Source: an uncultured bacterium (GTDB lineage Bacteria; Bacillota; Clostridia; Lachnospirales; Lachnospiraceae). Taken from it: 32,633 nucleotides of DNA. The notes under the pieces were generated by a model. The model saw nothing but the letters and a program-made list of their open reading frames with translations, searched no databases and was not told where the DNA came from. This document shows positions 22,208-30,521 of this stretch, in pieces. Numbering within the stretch: position 1 is the stretch's first letter; the number at the start of each line of letters is the position of its first letter. The translations under genes were made by a program, and so were the position numbers. Where the stretch lies: contig CAJMRM010000034.1 of the NCBI GenBank assembly GCA_905215775.1, positions 1 to 32,633 on the forward strand. Reading direction: 5' to 3'.

Positions 22208-22765
22208 CTAGTATACCGTCCGCCGGACAATCTCCAGCGCCGCTCCGGGATCGTAATCCTGACGCAGCAGGGCCGACAGCATCAGAGAGAACAGGACCTC
22301 CGCAAACCGTTCCGCAGGAAATTCCTCCGTAAAGGCGTCCGGCCGGACCCTGGGATCCCGCTTCAGGACCTGTGCAAGACCGTCGGAAATATGCGTCCAC
22401 ACCCTTTTCATCCGCTGTCTCCCGCCGGTCCTTTCCTCTCCCAGAAAGCCCAGGGAATGAAGCGTGAAAAATCCAGGATACCTTCCCTGGCCCTCTTCCA
22501 TCCGCCTGTACATCCAGGAAACGCAGGCCAGCGTATCTTCCGGAATTTCCCCGCCCTCCGGCTCATGAAAGATCTCCTGCCAGACGCTTTCCACCGTGGC
22601 TCCCATGAGCTCTTCCTTGGACTCAAAATAGTTATAAATGGACCCCACGGACACCCCGCAGGCGGCCGCGACGGAACGGATGCTGACGGAGGACCATCCC
22701 TGTTTCTGGATCAGCTCCCGGTTTGTTTTTATGATCTCGTCCTTTGACGTCACAACAGTATTCAT
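22208..22765 (-). CDS. TetR/AcrR family transcriptional regulator
   Basis: A 185-residue repressor-type regulator. The N-terminal helix-turn-helix (about 8-54) has the TetR pattern: IRSVAAACGVSVGSIYNYFESKEEL. The C-terminal ligand domain (about 60-180) is generic, with no diagnostic feature for its inducer. The ATG at 22765 has GAGGTGG upstream. A palindrome (22781-22793) covers the predicted transcription start of its consensus promoter, so it almost certainly represses itself; the same palindrome before the downstream membrane-protein gene predicts the second target. Confidence 0.93.
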   Translation of the reverse strand: MNTVVTSKDEIIKTNRELIQKQGWSSVSIRSVAAACGVSVGSIYNYFESKEELMGATVESVWQEIFHEPEGGEIPEDTLACVSWMYRRMEEGQGRYPGFFTLHSLGFLGEERTGGRQRMKRVWTHISDGLAQVLKRDPRVRPDAFTEEFPAERFAEVLFSLMLSALLRQDYDPGAALEIVRRTVY

Positions 22766-22780
22766 TGCTCCACCTCAATC

Positions 22781-22793
22781 TGAACATGGTTCA
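22781..22793. promoter_or_regulatory. TetR operator on its own promoter
   Basis: TGAACATGGTTCA has perfect 5-bp half-sites (TGAAC/GTTCA, N3) and shares 12 of 13 bases with the site at 22140-22152. It touches the -10 box (22793-22798) and covers the expected start point near 22786, the classic place for an autorepressor. Confidence 0.8.
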
Positions 22794-22821
22794 TTATAAA
22801 GCCGGACACACGTTCTGTCAA
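22793..22821 (-). promoter_or_regulatory. Promoter of the tetR gene
   Basis: A perfect-consensus sigma-A promoter: TTGACA (plus 22816-22821) and TATAAT (plus 22793-22798), 17 bases apart on the minus strand. Such a strong promoter for a regulator is consistent with tight autorepression. Confidence 0.92.
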
Positions 22822-22836
22822 GAAAAACAGGTGGAA

Positions 22837-22872
22837 CCGCCAGTGCGCCGCGGCCGGCGGCTGCACTGGCGG
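22837..22872 (-). terminator. GC-rich hairpin after the tandem M20 genes
   Basis: CCGCCAGTGC pairs with GCACTGGCGG (plus 22837-22846 and 22863-22872), with an inner GCCGC/GCGGC stem, making about 15 bp. On the minus strand it is followed by TTCCACCTGTTTTTC, a T run delayed by eight bases. It lies 41 bases past the M20 stop and directly before the tetR promoter, so it probably ends the M20 operon. Confidence 0.65.
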
Positions 22873-22913
22873 TTCTGTATCCGGTTCTTCCACAGTCCGG
22901 ATCCATCCGGAGC

Positions 22914-24356
22914 CTACCAGATCTCCGGCTTCACATCCTTCGGCAGCGGGTTGGGATACGTCTCGCCGTCCAGCCGGTACAGCCAGTCCTCCCTTGCCCG
23001 TTCAAGAAGCTCCGGTCTTGTAAGGAGCTCCACGCCGGTACAGGCCATGATCCTGGCCGCCGTCAGCATGCCCTTATGGGCGGCGGAGGCCTTTCCCTGG
23101 GCCACGGCCTGCCAGGAATGGAGCGCCGTTCCGGCCGCATAGCAGTTGACGTTCACCTGGCCTGTGGGAACCACCCAGCTCACGTCTCCCACGTCCGTGG
23201 ACCCGCCTCCGCCAAAGGTCAGCTTCCGGTCCAGGACAAGATCCAGCATCGGCGTTTCCAGCATCTCCTGCTTCTTTTCCTTGTCTCTTCCTCCGATCAC
23301 CGAGATCATGTCCTTTAAGCCTTCTTTATCCAGCTCGGTGATCACCTGCTGGAACCTCTTTGCATACGCCAGCTCCTCCTCTGTATATCCGATGGGAATG
23401 AAGTGGCGCATATTTTCGTCCATGATCTCCTCTAAAGTATCGTTTTCGATCACATTGGAATAGGCGGCCACCTGCTTAATGTCCACGGTGGTGCCGGTGA
23501 TCAGGGCCGCTCCCCTGGCAATATCGCACATCCGCTCATGCAGCTGCTTTACCTGGGTCACCTTGGGCGCACGGATGGCGTAAAGGATCTGGGCCTCCGA
23601 CGGGATCACGTTGGGAGCGATGCCGCCGGGATTGGTAATGGCTCCATGGACCCTGGCCGCATCGATCATGTGCTCTCTCATATAGTTGACGCCGATGTCC
23701 ATGATCTCCACCGCATCCAGGGCCGAACGGCCTAACTCCGGTGCTCCCGCCGCATGGGAGGAAATTCCGTGGAAGGTGAAGAATACCCGGAAATTGGCCA
23801 GGAACTTGTCGGCCATCATGGTCTTGTTGGTGGTGCTGGGATGCCAGGTAATGGCTGCGTCACAGTCGCTGAAGTATCCGTCCCGCACCAGGTACGCCTT
23901 GCCTCCGGCATTTTCCTCCGCCGGGCAGCCGTAATACCGGATGGTTCCCGGAAGGCTGTGGGCCTCCATATAGCTCTTCAGCGCATCCACGGCCGCCACC
24001 GAAGCCGTGCCTAACAGATGGTGGCCGCAGCCATGTCCATTGGTCTTTCCCTTTATGGGACGCCGCTCTGTCTGGTCCGCCTCCTGTTCCAGGCTGGAAA
24101 GGGCGTCAAATTCTCCCAGGAAGGCCAGCACCGGCTTTCCCGATCCAAATTCTGCAATAAACGCCGTCTTTTCACCGGCCAGATCCGCCCGGATGGAAAA
24201 GCCCCGGGAACGTAAATACTCCTGCTGGAGAGCGGATGAATCGTATTCCTGGAACCGGGGCTCGGCAAATTCCCAGATCCGGTCGCTCATATCTGTGTAT
24301 TCCTGCTTTCTCTGTTCTACCAGTGCGCTGATCTCTGCGCGAAAATCTTCTGCCAT
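22914..24356 (-). CDS. M20 family amidohydrolase, AbgB-like (tandem copy 2)
   Basis: A 480-residue metallo-amidohydrolase of the AbgB type. Metal and catalytic positions: C110 and H112 in GHGCGHHLLG, E147 in CPAEE, H172 in TWHPSTTN, and a late His in GTALHSWQ after GGGGSTDVGDVSW. An inserted dimerisation domain occupies about 195-320. It is a close paralogue of the gene just upstream (24396-25832); most residues are shared and a central stretch of about 75 residues is almost identical. The ATG at 24356 has AAAGGAG five bases upstream; a GTG at 24371 is less likely. The two paralogues, 39 bases apart, might form a heterodimer analogous to AbgAB, but both are B-like. Substrate inferred from the family only. 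Confidence 0.9.
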   Translation of the reverse strand: MAEDFRAEISALVEQRKQEYTDMSDRIWEFAEPRFQEYDSSALQQEYLRSRGFSIRADLAGEKTAFIAEFGSGKPVLAFLGEFDALSSLEQEADQTERRPIKGKTNGHGCGHHLLGTASVAAVDALKSYMEAHSLPGTIRYYGCPAEENAGGKAYLVRDGYFSDCDAAITWHPSTTNKTMMADKFLANFRVFFTFHGISSHAAGAPELGRSALDAVEIMDIGVNYMREHMIDAARVHGAITNPGGIAPNVIPSEAQILYAIRAPKVTQVKQLHERMCDIARGAALITGTTVDIKQVAAYSNVIENDTLEEIMDENMRHFIPIGYTEEELAYAKRFQQVITELDKEGLKDMISVIGGRDKEKKQEMLETPMLDLVLDRKLTFGGGGSTDVGDVSWVVPTGQVNVNCYAAGTALHSWQAVAQGKASAAHKGMLTAARIMACTGVELLTRPELLERAREDWLYRLDGETYPNPLPKDVKPEIW

Positions 24357-24395
24357 GTGATCTCCTTTCACGGTGCTTGGTCTTCGGGTCTTCTA

Positions 24396-25832
24396 TTACC
24401 AGATCTCCGGCTTCAGGTCCTTGGGAAGGGGATTGGGGTATTCCTCTCCATTGAGCTCCTCCTTCCAGTCCTCCTTTGCCTTTTCCACGATCTCCGGCTT
24501 CAGAAGAAGCTCTGCGCCGATGTTGGCCATGACCTTGGCCGCAGCGATCATGCCCTTATGGGCAATGGAGGATTTTCCCTGGGCTGTGGCCTGCCAGGAG
24601 TGAAGGGCCGTTCCTGCCGCGTAGCAGTTGACGTATACATGGGCCGTTGGCACCTTCCAGCTCACATCTCCCACATCGGTGGAGCCGCCTCCGCCGTACC
24701 GGCTGTTCCTGTCCACGATGAAATCCCAGAGAGGCGTTTCCAGAAGCTCCTTTTTCCTGTCGCGGCCTCCGATATCCGCGGCGATGGTCTTAAGTCCCTC
24801 CTTGTCCAGCTCGGTGATCACAGACTGGAACCTCTTCGCATATTCCAGCTCCTCCTCCGTATACCCAATGGGGATCACGCGCTCCAGATTTTCCTGGATC
24901 AGATCGTTGAGCGTCTCGTTGTTGATCAGATCTGAATAGGCGGCCACCTGTTTGATATCCACGGTGGTGCCGGTGATCAGGGCCGCTCCCTTGGCAATGT
25001 CGCACATCCGTTCAAACAGCTTCTGTACCTGAGTCACCTTGGGCGCACGGATGGCGTAAAGGATCTGGGCCTCCGACGGGATCACATTGGGGGCAATGCC
25101 GCCGGAATTGGTAATGGCCCCATGGACCCTGGCCGCATCGATCATATGCTCTCTCATATAGTTGACGCCGATGTCCATGATCTCCACCGCGTCCAGGGCC
25201 GACCGGCCTAACTCCGGAGCTCCCGCCGCGTGGGAGGAGATCCCGTGGAACGTAAAGAAGGCGCGGAAATTGGCCAGATGGAAGCCGCCCTTCATGACCT
25301 TGCTCATGGTGTAGGGATGCCAGGTAATGGCGATGTCGCAGTCGTCAAAATATCCGTCCCGCACCAGGTACGCCTTGCCGCCGGCATTCTCCTCCGCCGG
25401 ACAGCCGTAATACCGGATGGTCCCGGCCAGCTTATGCTCCTCCATATACGTCTTTAAGGCGTCTGCCGCTGCCGCAGAGGCGGTTCCCAGGAGATGGTGG
25501 CCGCAGCCATGGCCGTTTTCTTTTCCCGCAATGGGGCATCGCTCCGTCTTATCCGGCTCCTGTTCCAGGCTGGAAAGGGCGTCAAATTCGCCCAGGAAAG
25601 CGATCACCGGCTTCCCGCTGCCGTACTCCGCGATAAACGCCGTCTCCTCTCCCGCCAGATCCGCCCGGATGGCGAAGCCCCGGGAACGTAAATACTCCTG
25701 CTGGATCCTGGAGGATTCCCGCTCCTGGAATCTGGGCTCCGCAAAGCCCCAGATGGCATCGCTGATGTCCGTGTACGCCTGGCTCCTTCCGTCAATGAGC
25801 CTCTCGATCTCGTCCTTAAATTCTGTTCCCAT
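24396..25832 (-). CDS. M20 family amidohydrolase, AbgB-like (tandem copy 1)
   Basis: A 478-residue paralogue of the preceding entry with the same ligand set: C110, H112, E147, H172 and the late GTALHSWQ. Differences cluster after H172 (PYTMSKVMKGGFH against PSTTNKTMMADKF), near the active-site rim, and around 290-400, so the two may differ in substrate preference. Both end in KPEIW. I start at the ATG at 25832, which aligns with the paralogue's start and has AAGGGG upstream. An ATG at 25862, with AGGAAA upstream, would add ten Lys/Arg-rich residues and lies at the end of a 44-bp tandem repeat. It follows the Nim-like gene by 110 bases and probably shares its promoter at 26518-26546. Confidence 0.9.
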   Translation of the reverse strand: MGTEFKDEIERLIDGRSQAYTDISDAIWGFAEPRFQERESSRIQQEYLRSRGFAIRADLAGEETAFIAEYGSGKPVIAFLGEFDALSSLEQEPDKTERCPIAGKENGHGCGHHLLGTASAAAADALKTYMEEHKLAGTIRYYGCPAEENAGGKAYLVRDGYFDDCDIAITWHPYTMSKVMKGGFHLANFRAFFTFHGISSHAAGAPELGRSALDAVEIMDIGVNYMREHMIDAARVHGAITNSGGIAPNVIPSEAQILYAIRAPKVTQVQKLFERMCDIAKGAALITGTTVDIKQVAAYSDLINNETLNDLIQENLERVIPIGYTEEELEYAKRFQSVITELDKEGLKTIAADIGGRDRKKELLETPLWDFIVDRNSRYGGGGSTDVGDVSWKVPTAHVYVNCYAAGTALHSWQATAQGKSSIAHKGMIAAAKVMANIGAELLLKPEIVEKAKEDWKEELNGEEYPNPLPKDLKPEIW

Positions 25833-25859
25833 AATTTTTCCCCTTTTCTGCTTTTTTGT

Positions 25860-25946
25860 CATGGCATTTTCCTGCCGGATCTGTTCCGACAGCCCTTTTC
25901 AGCCGCGGCATTTTCCCGCCGCATCCGTTCCTGCGGCCCTTTTCAG
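25860..25946. repeat. Imperfect 44-bp tandem repeat between the Nim-like and M20 genes
   Basis: Two direct copies with a 44-base period (25860-25902 and 25904-25946) match at about four of five positions; both contain GGCATTTTCC near the left and end in CCCTTTTCAG. The right copy covers the stop codon of the Nim-like gene and can form a perfect GCCGCA/TGCGGC hairpin on the minus strand. The left copy covers the alternative upstream start of the M20 gene. Confidence 0.8.
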
Positions 25947-26464
25947 TCGTGGTGCTTCCCCGTTACAGCAGCTGCCGTGATCCTCCATACCGTCACCGCG
26001 TCCACCGCCTGGTCAGAAAACGAGGTCTCTGAAAACGGCGGTGTTTCCCGGCCCGCCGCGCCGTTTCCTGCGGCCAGGGACTCGCACTCCGCCGCATGGT
26101 TCATCAGCACCGCCAGGCCCTTTCTTTTTTCCTCCTCCGGAACGATCTCCGCTGCTCCGGTCCCGCAGACGCTGTCAAACCCCGCGGTGGACTTACAGGC
26201 CTCCCCCAGATTCAGTAAGACCCGGCTTCCTCCCACGATGGTAAATGAAACGTGGGGATCCGCCTTGAGCCGGTCCAGCTTTGTCCCCGCGGCCGCTCCG
26301 TGGAAATACAGGACCAGCCTCCCGTTTTCCAGGGCCGCCCCGTAATTCATTGGAATTAAATACGGACATGGCGCATCCTGGAACGCCACGCAGCAGACAC
26401 TCTGCCTTCTGACGATCTCCATGATCCTGTCCATGTCCGTAATTTCTCTGTCGCTTCTTCTCAT
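25943..26464 (-). CDS. Pyridoxamine 5'-phosphate oxidase-like flavoprotein (NimA-like)
   Basis: A 173-residue split-barrel protein of the PNPOx-like superfamily, of the group that includes 5-nitroimidazole reductases (Nim). The signature is CVAFQDAPCPYLIPMNYG (about 24-42) followed by LVLYFHGAAAGTKLDRL, where the His and Lys shape the FMN phosphate pocket. A Gly/Glu-rich C-terminal third (about 115-155) is less conserved. Members bind FMN or related cofactors; nitroimidazole reduction is known for some, and should not be assumed here. I choose the ATG at 26464, with AGGGAGG six bases upstream; an ATG at 26518 would coincide with the promoter -10. It begins a transcription unit with the tandem M20 genes, downstream of the peptide importer. 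Confidence 0.87.
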   Translation of the reverse strand: MRRSDREITDMDRIMEIVRRQSVCCVAFQDAPCPYLIPMNYGAALENGRLVLYFHGAAAGTKLDRLKADPHVSFTIVGGSRVLLNLGEACKSTAGFDSVCGTGAAEIVPEEEKRKGLAVLMNHAAECESLAAGNGAAGRETPPFSETSFSDQAVDAVTVWRITAAAVTGKHHD

Positions 26465-26517
26465 GCTGTCCTCCCTGTTTCCTTTCTTCCATTCAGAACA
26501 ACAGTTATCTGACAGCA

Positions 26518-26546
26518 ATCATATCACATTTTCCGATTTCTCACAA
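26518..26546 (-). promoter_or_regulatory. Promoter of the Nim-like/M20 unit
   Basis: TTGTGA (plus 26541-26546) and TATGAT (plus 26518-26523) are 17 bases apart on the minus strand, giving a leader of about 47 bases before the Nim-like ATG. There is no terminator after oppF, so read-through from the importer operon is also likely. Confidence 0.68.
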
Positions 26547-26566
26547 GACGGAAGATTCCATTCCGG

Positions 26567-27565
26567 TTATCTGCCCGCAGCGCTCGCCTCCCGGTTCCTC
26601 ATCTCCTCACAGTAATGGCATGCCACCAGATGGCCCGGCTCCATTTCCATCAGCTCCGGCCGCTCCTTCCGGCATCGTTCACTGGCAAACCGGCAGCGGT
26701 TGATGAACCGGCAGCCATCCGGCGGATCCACCGGGCTGGGAAGCTCTCCCTCCAGACGGATCCTCTTTTTCTTTTCCTCCACCTCCGGATCCGGGATAGG
26801 GATCGCGGAAAGCAGCGCCTGGGTGTAGGGATGCATGGGATCGGCATATAAGGCCGACGCCTGGGTGATCTCCACGATATTTCCCAGATACATAACGGCC
26901 ACCCGGTCTGAGATATGCTTTACCATGGCCAGATCATGGGCAATGAACAGATACGTCAGTCCCTTCTCCCTCTGGAGACGGATCAGGAGATTGACGATCT
27001 GCGCCTGGATGGACACGTCCAGAGCCGAGATGGGCTCGTCGCAGACGAGAAACTCCGGCTCCACTGCCAGGGCCCTGGCGATCCCGATCCTCTGACGCTG
27101 GCCGCCGGAAAATTCATGGACATACCGGGTGGCATGCTCTGCGTTAAGGCCCACAGTCTCCAAAAGCTCCTTCACCCGGGCCTGCTCCTCCTCCCGGCTT
27201 CTGCACATGTGATGGGCTTTCAGTCCCTCGGCAATGATGTCTCCCACCTTCATCTTGGGATCCAGGGAGGAATAGGGATCCTGGAAAATGATCTGGACCT
27301 CCTTTGTGAATTCCTTCCTGTCCTTTCCCCGGAGGCTGTGGACATCCTTTCCCTTATAAAGGACCTGGCCGCCGGTCTTATTCAGGATCCCGATGCAGGT
27401 ACGGCCGCAGGTGGTCTTTCCGCAGCCAGACTCACCGACGATCCCCAGGGTCTCTCCCTTCCGGATAAAAAACGAAACGTCGTCCACGGCCTTCAGCGTC
27501 CCCTTGCCCGTCTTAAAATATTTTTTCAGGTGGCTGACCTCCAGGATCTTCTCTTTTTCTTCCAT
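26567..27565 (-). CDS. Peptide ABC importer ATP-binding protein, OppF/DppF type
   Basis: A 332-residue ABC ATPase with Walker A GESGCGKTT (41-49), Q-loop in IIFQDPYSSLDPKM, signature FSGGQRQRIGIARAL, Walker B FLVCDEPISALD and H-loop LFIAHDLAMV. All are intact. The C-terminal peptide-importer extension has DPPDGCRFINRCRFASERC, the family cysteine motif. It pairs with the OppD-type ATPase encoded 12 bases upstream to form a heterodimer driving the two permeases. The ATG has GGAGGGAAAG upstream. Last gene of the importer, 102 bases before the Nim-like gene. Substrate class (oligopeptide, dipeptide, nickel or other) cannot be fixed from the ATPase. Confidence 0.95.
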   Translation of the reverse strand: MEEKEKILEVSHLKKYFKTGKGTLKAVDDVSFFIRKGETLGIVGESGCGKTTCGRTCIGILNKTGGQVLYKGKDVHSLRGKDRKEFTKEVQIIFQDPYSSLDPKMKVGDIIAEGLKAHHMCRSREEEQARVKELLETVGLNAEHATRYVHEFSGGQRQRIGIARALAVEPEFLVCDEPISALDVSIQAQIVNLLIRLQREKGLTYLFIAHDLAMVKHISDRVAVMYLGNIVEITQASALYADPMHPYTQALLSAIPIPDPEVEEKKKRIRLEGELPSPVDPPDGCRFINRCRFASERCRKERPELMEMEPGHLVACHYCEEMRNREASAAGR

Positions 27566-27577
27566 ACTTTCCCTCCT

Positions 27578-28576
27578 CTACTCTTCACGTCCCTGCTCTG
27601 CCATGGGATGGTACAGCCAGCATTGGGCCGTATGGCCGTCCTCAAACTCAAACATCGGAGGCTCCGACTTCTGGCAGATCCGCATACACTGGGCGCACCT
27701 GGTGCTGAATGCGCAGCCCGCCGGAGGATCGATCATGTTGGGCGGGGTCCCTTCGATGGATTCCAGAGACTGCTCCTCCTCCGTATCCAGCCTGGGGACC
27801 GCCCGTAGGAGCGCCTTCGTATACGGATGCCTGGGCCGGTAAAAGATATCCTGGCTGCTTCCGGTCTCCACCACCTTGCCGGCATACATGACAATGATCT
27901 TTTTCGCAATATTGGCCACGATCCCCAGGTCATGGGTGATCATGATCACCGCCATGCCGAATTCCTTCTGGATATTTTTTAAAAGATCGATGATATCCGC
28001 CTGGATCGTCACGTCCAGAGCCGTCGTTGGCTCGTCTGCGATCAAGAGCTTGGGCTGACAGGCCAGGGCGATGGCGATCATGATCCTCTGGCGCTGGCCG
28101 CCGGAAAATTCATGGGGATACTGCTTCATCCGCTTTTCCGGGTTTGGAATCCCTACCAGCTTTAAAAGGCGTCCCGCCTCCTGCCAGGCCTCGGACCTGG
28201 ACATGCCGGTATGGATCAGCAGCTTTTCCGCCACCTGGTTTCCAATGGTCATGGTGGGATTTAAGGCCGCTAACGCATCCTGGAAAATGATCGCGCAGTC
28301 CTTTCCCCTGTATTCCTGCCACTGCTCCGGCGTTTGGGAAAGGATGTCCCTTCCCTCAAACAGGATCTGGCTCCCCTCCTTGATCTCTCCGGGAGGCGTC
28401 TGGATCAGCCCCATAATGGTCTTCGCCGTAACAGACTTCCCGCAGCCGGACTCGCCCACAATGGCCACAGACTGGCCGGCGTCGATGGAAAAGGAAACTC
28501 CCCGCACAGACTGCACCTCTCCGGCGTAGCTGTGGTAAGAAACCCTCAGATTTTTTACTTCCAGAAACTTCTCCAT
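27578..28576 (-). CDS. Peptide ABC importer ATP-binding protein, OppD/DppD type
   Basis: A 332-residue ABC ATPase: Walker A GESGCGKSVTAKTI, Q-loop in IIFQDALAALNPTM, signature FSGGQRQRIMIAIAL, Walker B LLIADEPTTALD and H-loop VIMITHDLGIV. The C-terminal domain contains GCAFSTRCAQCMRIC, a CX5CX2CX3C cluster; some DppD/OppD proteins bind a [4Fe-4S] cluster with related cysteines, so iron-sulphur binding is plausible here. The ATG has AGGAGG five bases upstream and lies nine bases past the oppC-type stop. It is the partner of the OppF-type ATPase. Confidence 0.95.
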   Translation of the reverse strand: MEKFLEVKNLRVSYHSYAGEVQSVRGVSFSIDAGQSVAIVGESGCGKSVTAKTIMGLIQTPPGEIKEGSQILFEGRDILSQTPEQWQEYRGKDCAIIFQDALAALNPTMTIGNQVAEKLLIHTGMSRSEAWQEAGRLLKLVGIPNPEKRMKQYPHEFSGGQRQRIMIAIALACQPKLLIADEPTTALDVTIQADIIDLLKNIQKEFGMAVIMITHDLGIVANIAKKIIVMYAGKVVETGSSQDIFYRPRHPYTKALLRAVPRLDTEEEQSLESIEGTPPNMIDPPAGCAFSTRCAQCMRICQKSEPPMFEFEDGHTAQCWLYHPMAEQGREE

Positions 28577-28585
28577 GTCTACCTC

Positions 28586-29521
28586 CTATTTATGAAGCCG
28601 GGGATCCAGCGCATACTGGAGTGCGTCTCCCAGGATATTAAAGCAAAGTACCGTCAGCAGGATGAACATGCCGGGGATCAGCGCCAGCAGAGGATCGTAA
28701 AGGATATACTGCTGGGCGTTCTGGAGCATGCTCCCCCAGGACGCCTTGGGGAGCGCCACTCCGTAGCCCAGATAGCTCAGAGCCGACTCATCCAGGATCG
28801 CTCCTGCGATGCTTAAGGACGCCGCCACGATGATCTGGGTCGTCATGTTCGGGATAATGTGCTTCACAATGATCTTCAGATGGCTGACGCCCAGGGTCCT
28901 GGCCGCAACAACGAAATCTCTTTCCTTTAAGGTCAGCGTCTGGGCCCGGACGATCCTGGCCACGCCGGTCCAGGAAAACAGCGCCAGCATCAGCACCAGG
29001 GTCACCATATTATTGGGGACAAAAGAAAAGATGACAATGATCATCAGAAGGCTGGGCACCGACTGGAACATATCCACGATCCGCATCAGGATCATATCGG
29101 TTTTCCCGCCGGCGTATCCGCTGACCGCGCCCACGCACGTTCCGGCCGTCACCGAAACCACCATGGTGGCAAAGCCCACCAGGAGTGATACCCGGCTTCC
29201 GTATAAGGCGCGGGTAAAGGAGTCCCGGCCCAGCTCATCGGTTCCAAACCAGTGCTCTCTGCTGGGTCCGGCCATCTTATTCATAACATCCATATAATCC
29301 GGATCGACGGAGGAAAGAGGAGCCGCCAGAGCCGCCAGGATGATCACGCAGAGGATCACCAGGCATACGGCCGCGATCTTATTTTCTCCCAGGGCCTTTT
29401 TCATATGCTGGAGAAAGCCCCGGTCATAGCTCACTGAAATTTCTTTATTTTCCCGTTCGATCTTTGAAAAATCCTCCGCCTTCAGAGCGGCCTGGTTGAG
29501 TGGTGTCAGTAATTTCGCCAT
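28586..29521 (-). CDS. Peptide ABC importer permease, OppC/DppC type
   Basis: A 311-residue permease. A cytoplasmic N-terminus of about 40 residues precedes TM1 (about 49-69), a loop with the family motif GTDELGRDSFTRALYGSRVSL, and five more helices. The coupling EAA-like loop is AARTLGVSHLKIIVKHIIPN (about 208-227), which docks on the ATPases. The end ALDPRLHK matches the usual terminus. The start has AAAGGAG upstream and lies three bases past the oppB-type stop. It forms the heterodimeric channel with the OppB-type permease. Confidence 0.95.
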   Translation of the reverse strand: MAKLLTPLNQAALKAEDFSKIERENKEISVSYDRGFLQHMKKALGENKIAAVCLVILCVIILAALAAPLSSVDPDYMDVMNKMAGPSREHWFGTDELGRDSFTRALYGSRVSLLVGFATMVVSVTAGTCVGAVSGYAGGKTDMILMRIVDMFQSVPSLLMIIVIFSFVPNNMVTLVLMLALFSWTGVARIVRAQTLTLKERDFVVAARTLGVSHLKIIVKHIIPNMTTQIIVAASLSIAGAILDESALSYLGYGVALPKASWGSMLQNAQQYILYDPLLALIPGMFILLTVLCFNILGDALQYALDPRLHK

Positions 29522-29524
29522 AAT

Positions 29525-30493
29525 CTACTCCTTTCCCTGTTTGATCCTGGGATCTGCAAAGCCGTACAGGATATCCGCCAGGAAGTTGCCCAGCAGCAGC
29601 ATGGTACAGGAAAACATCGTGATGCCCATGATCATCGGATAATCCCGGTTGTTGATGGCAGACATGCCCAGGGTACCCAGCCCCGGCCATGCAAACACGG
29701 ACTCAATGATAAAGGAACCGGTCACCAGCGTACCCAGCCGTGAGCCAACGGAGGTGATCACGGGAAGCATACAGTTTTTCAGCACATGGCCGTACATGAT
29801 CCTCTTTTTTCCCGCCCCCTTGGATACCGCAGTAAGGACGTATTCCTCTTCCAGCTGGACGATGGTGTTGGAGCGGATATACCGGACAAATACCGCCATA
29901 TTATTAAGACTCAGTACCAGCGCCGGCATGATCCCGTGACGGATCACATCCCATGGAGAGTTTACGCCGATGGTCCGCATACCGGAGCCCGGCAGGAGCT
30001 TAAAGGTCATGGAAAAAACAATGATCATCATGATCCCCAGCCAGAAGGCCGGCACCGATATGCCCAGATACGTCAGGCCGCTTATGATATTATCCGCCAG
30101 CTTATTCTTATGGGTTCCGGCGATGAGTCCCAAAGGAATGGCAATGACCAGGGAGAGGATCAGGGAAGCCCCCATGAGTCCGGCGGTACAGGGAAGCTTT
30201 TCCAGGATCTGGTCCAGGACCGGCTTCTTATTGTTAATGGAGATACCCAGGTTTCCCCTGGCCGCCTTTCCGGCCCAGCTCACATACTGCTCCACCACGT
30301 TTCCGTTGAGTCCCAGGGACTCCCTCATCCTGTCCAGCTCCTCATCCGTCATCTTATGGCCGGTGGCGCCCGGCGTCATATAAATGTAAAGGGGATCGCC
30401 CGGCGCAAAATAAACGATGGAGAAGGAAAATATGGAAACCAGGATCCATACAAAGATCATTTGCGCAAACCGTCTTAAAACGAACTTCTTCAC
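29525..30493 (-). CDS. Peptide ABC importer permease, OppB/DppB type
   Basis: A 322-residue permease with TM1 near the N-terminus (VLRRFAQMIFVWILVSIFSF), a periplasm-side loop containing FAPGDPLYIYMTPGA and RMRESLGLNGNVVEQYVSW, and five further helices. The coupling loop is SKGAGKKRIMYGHVLKNCML (about 224-243). The end YGFADPRIKQGK is typical of OppB/DppB. The start codon is GTG (30491-30493) with AAGGAG six bases upstream. An intrinsic terminator (30522-30558) separates it from the binding-protein gene, so the membrane and ATPase genes depend on read-through. Confidence 0.95.
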   Translation of the reverse strand: MKKFVLRRFAQMIFVWILVSIFSFSIVYFAPGDPLYIYMTPGATGHKMTDEELDRMRESLGLNGNVVEQYVSWAGKAARGNLGISINNKKPVLDQILEKLPCTAGLMGASLILSLVIAIPLGLIAGTHKNKLADNIISGLTYLGISVPAFWLGIMMIIVFSMTFKLLPGSGMRTIGVNSPWDVIRHGIMPALVLSLNNMAVFVRYIRSNTIVQLEEEYVLTAVSKGAGKKRIMYGHVLKNCMLPVITSVGSRLGTLVTGSFIIESVFAWPGLGTLGMSAINNRDYPMIMGITMFSCTMLLLGNFLADILYGFADPRIKQGKE

Positions 30494-30521
30494 GATATAC
30501 TCCTTTCGCAGGGTCCACGGT

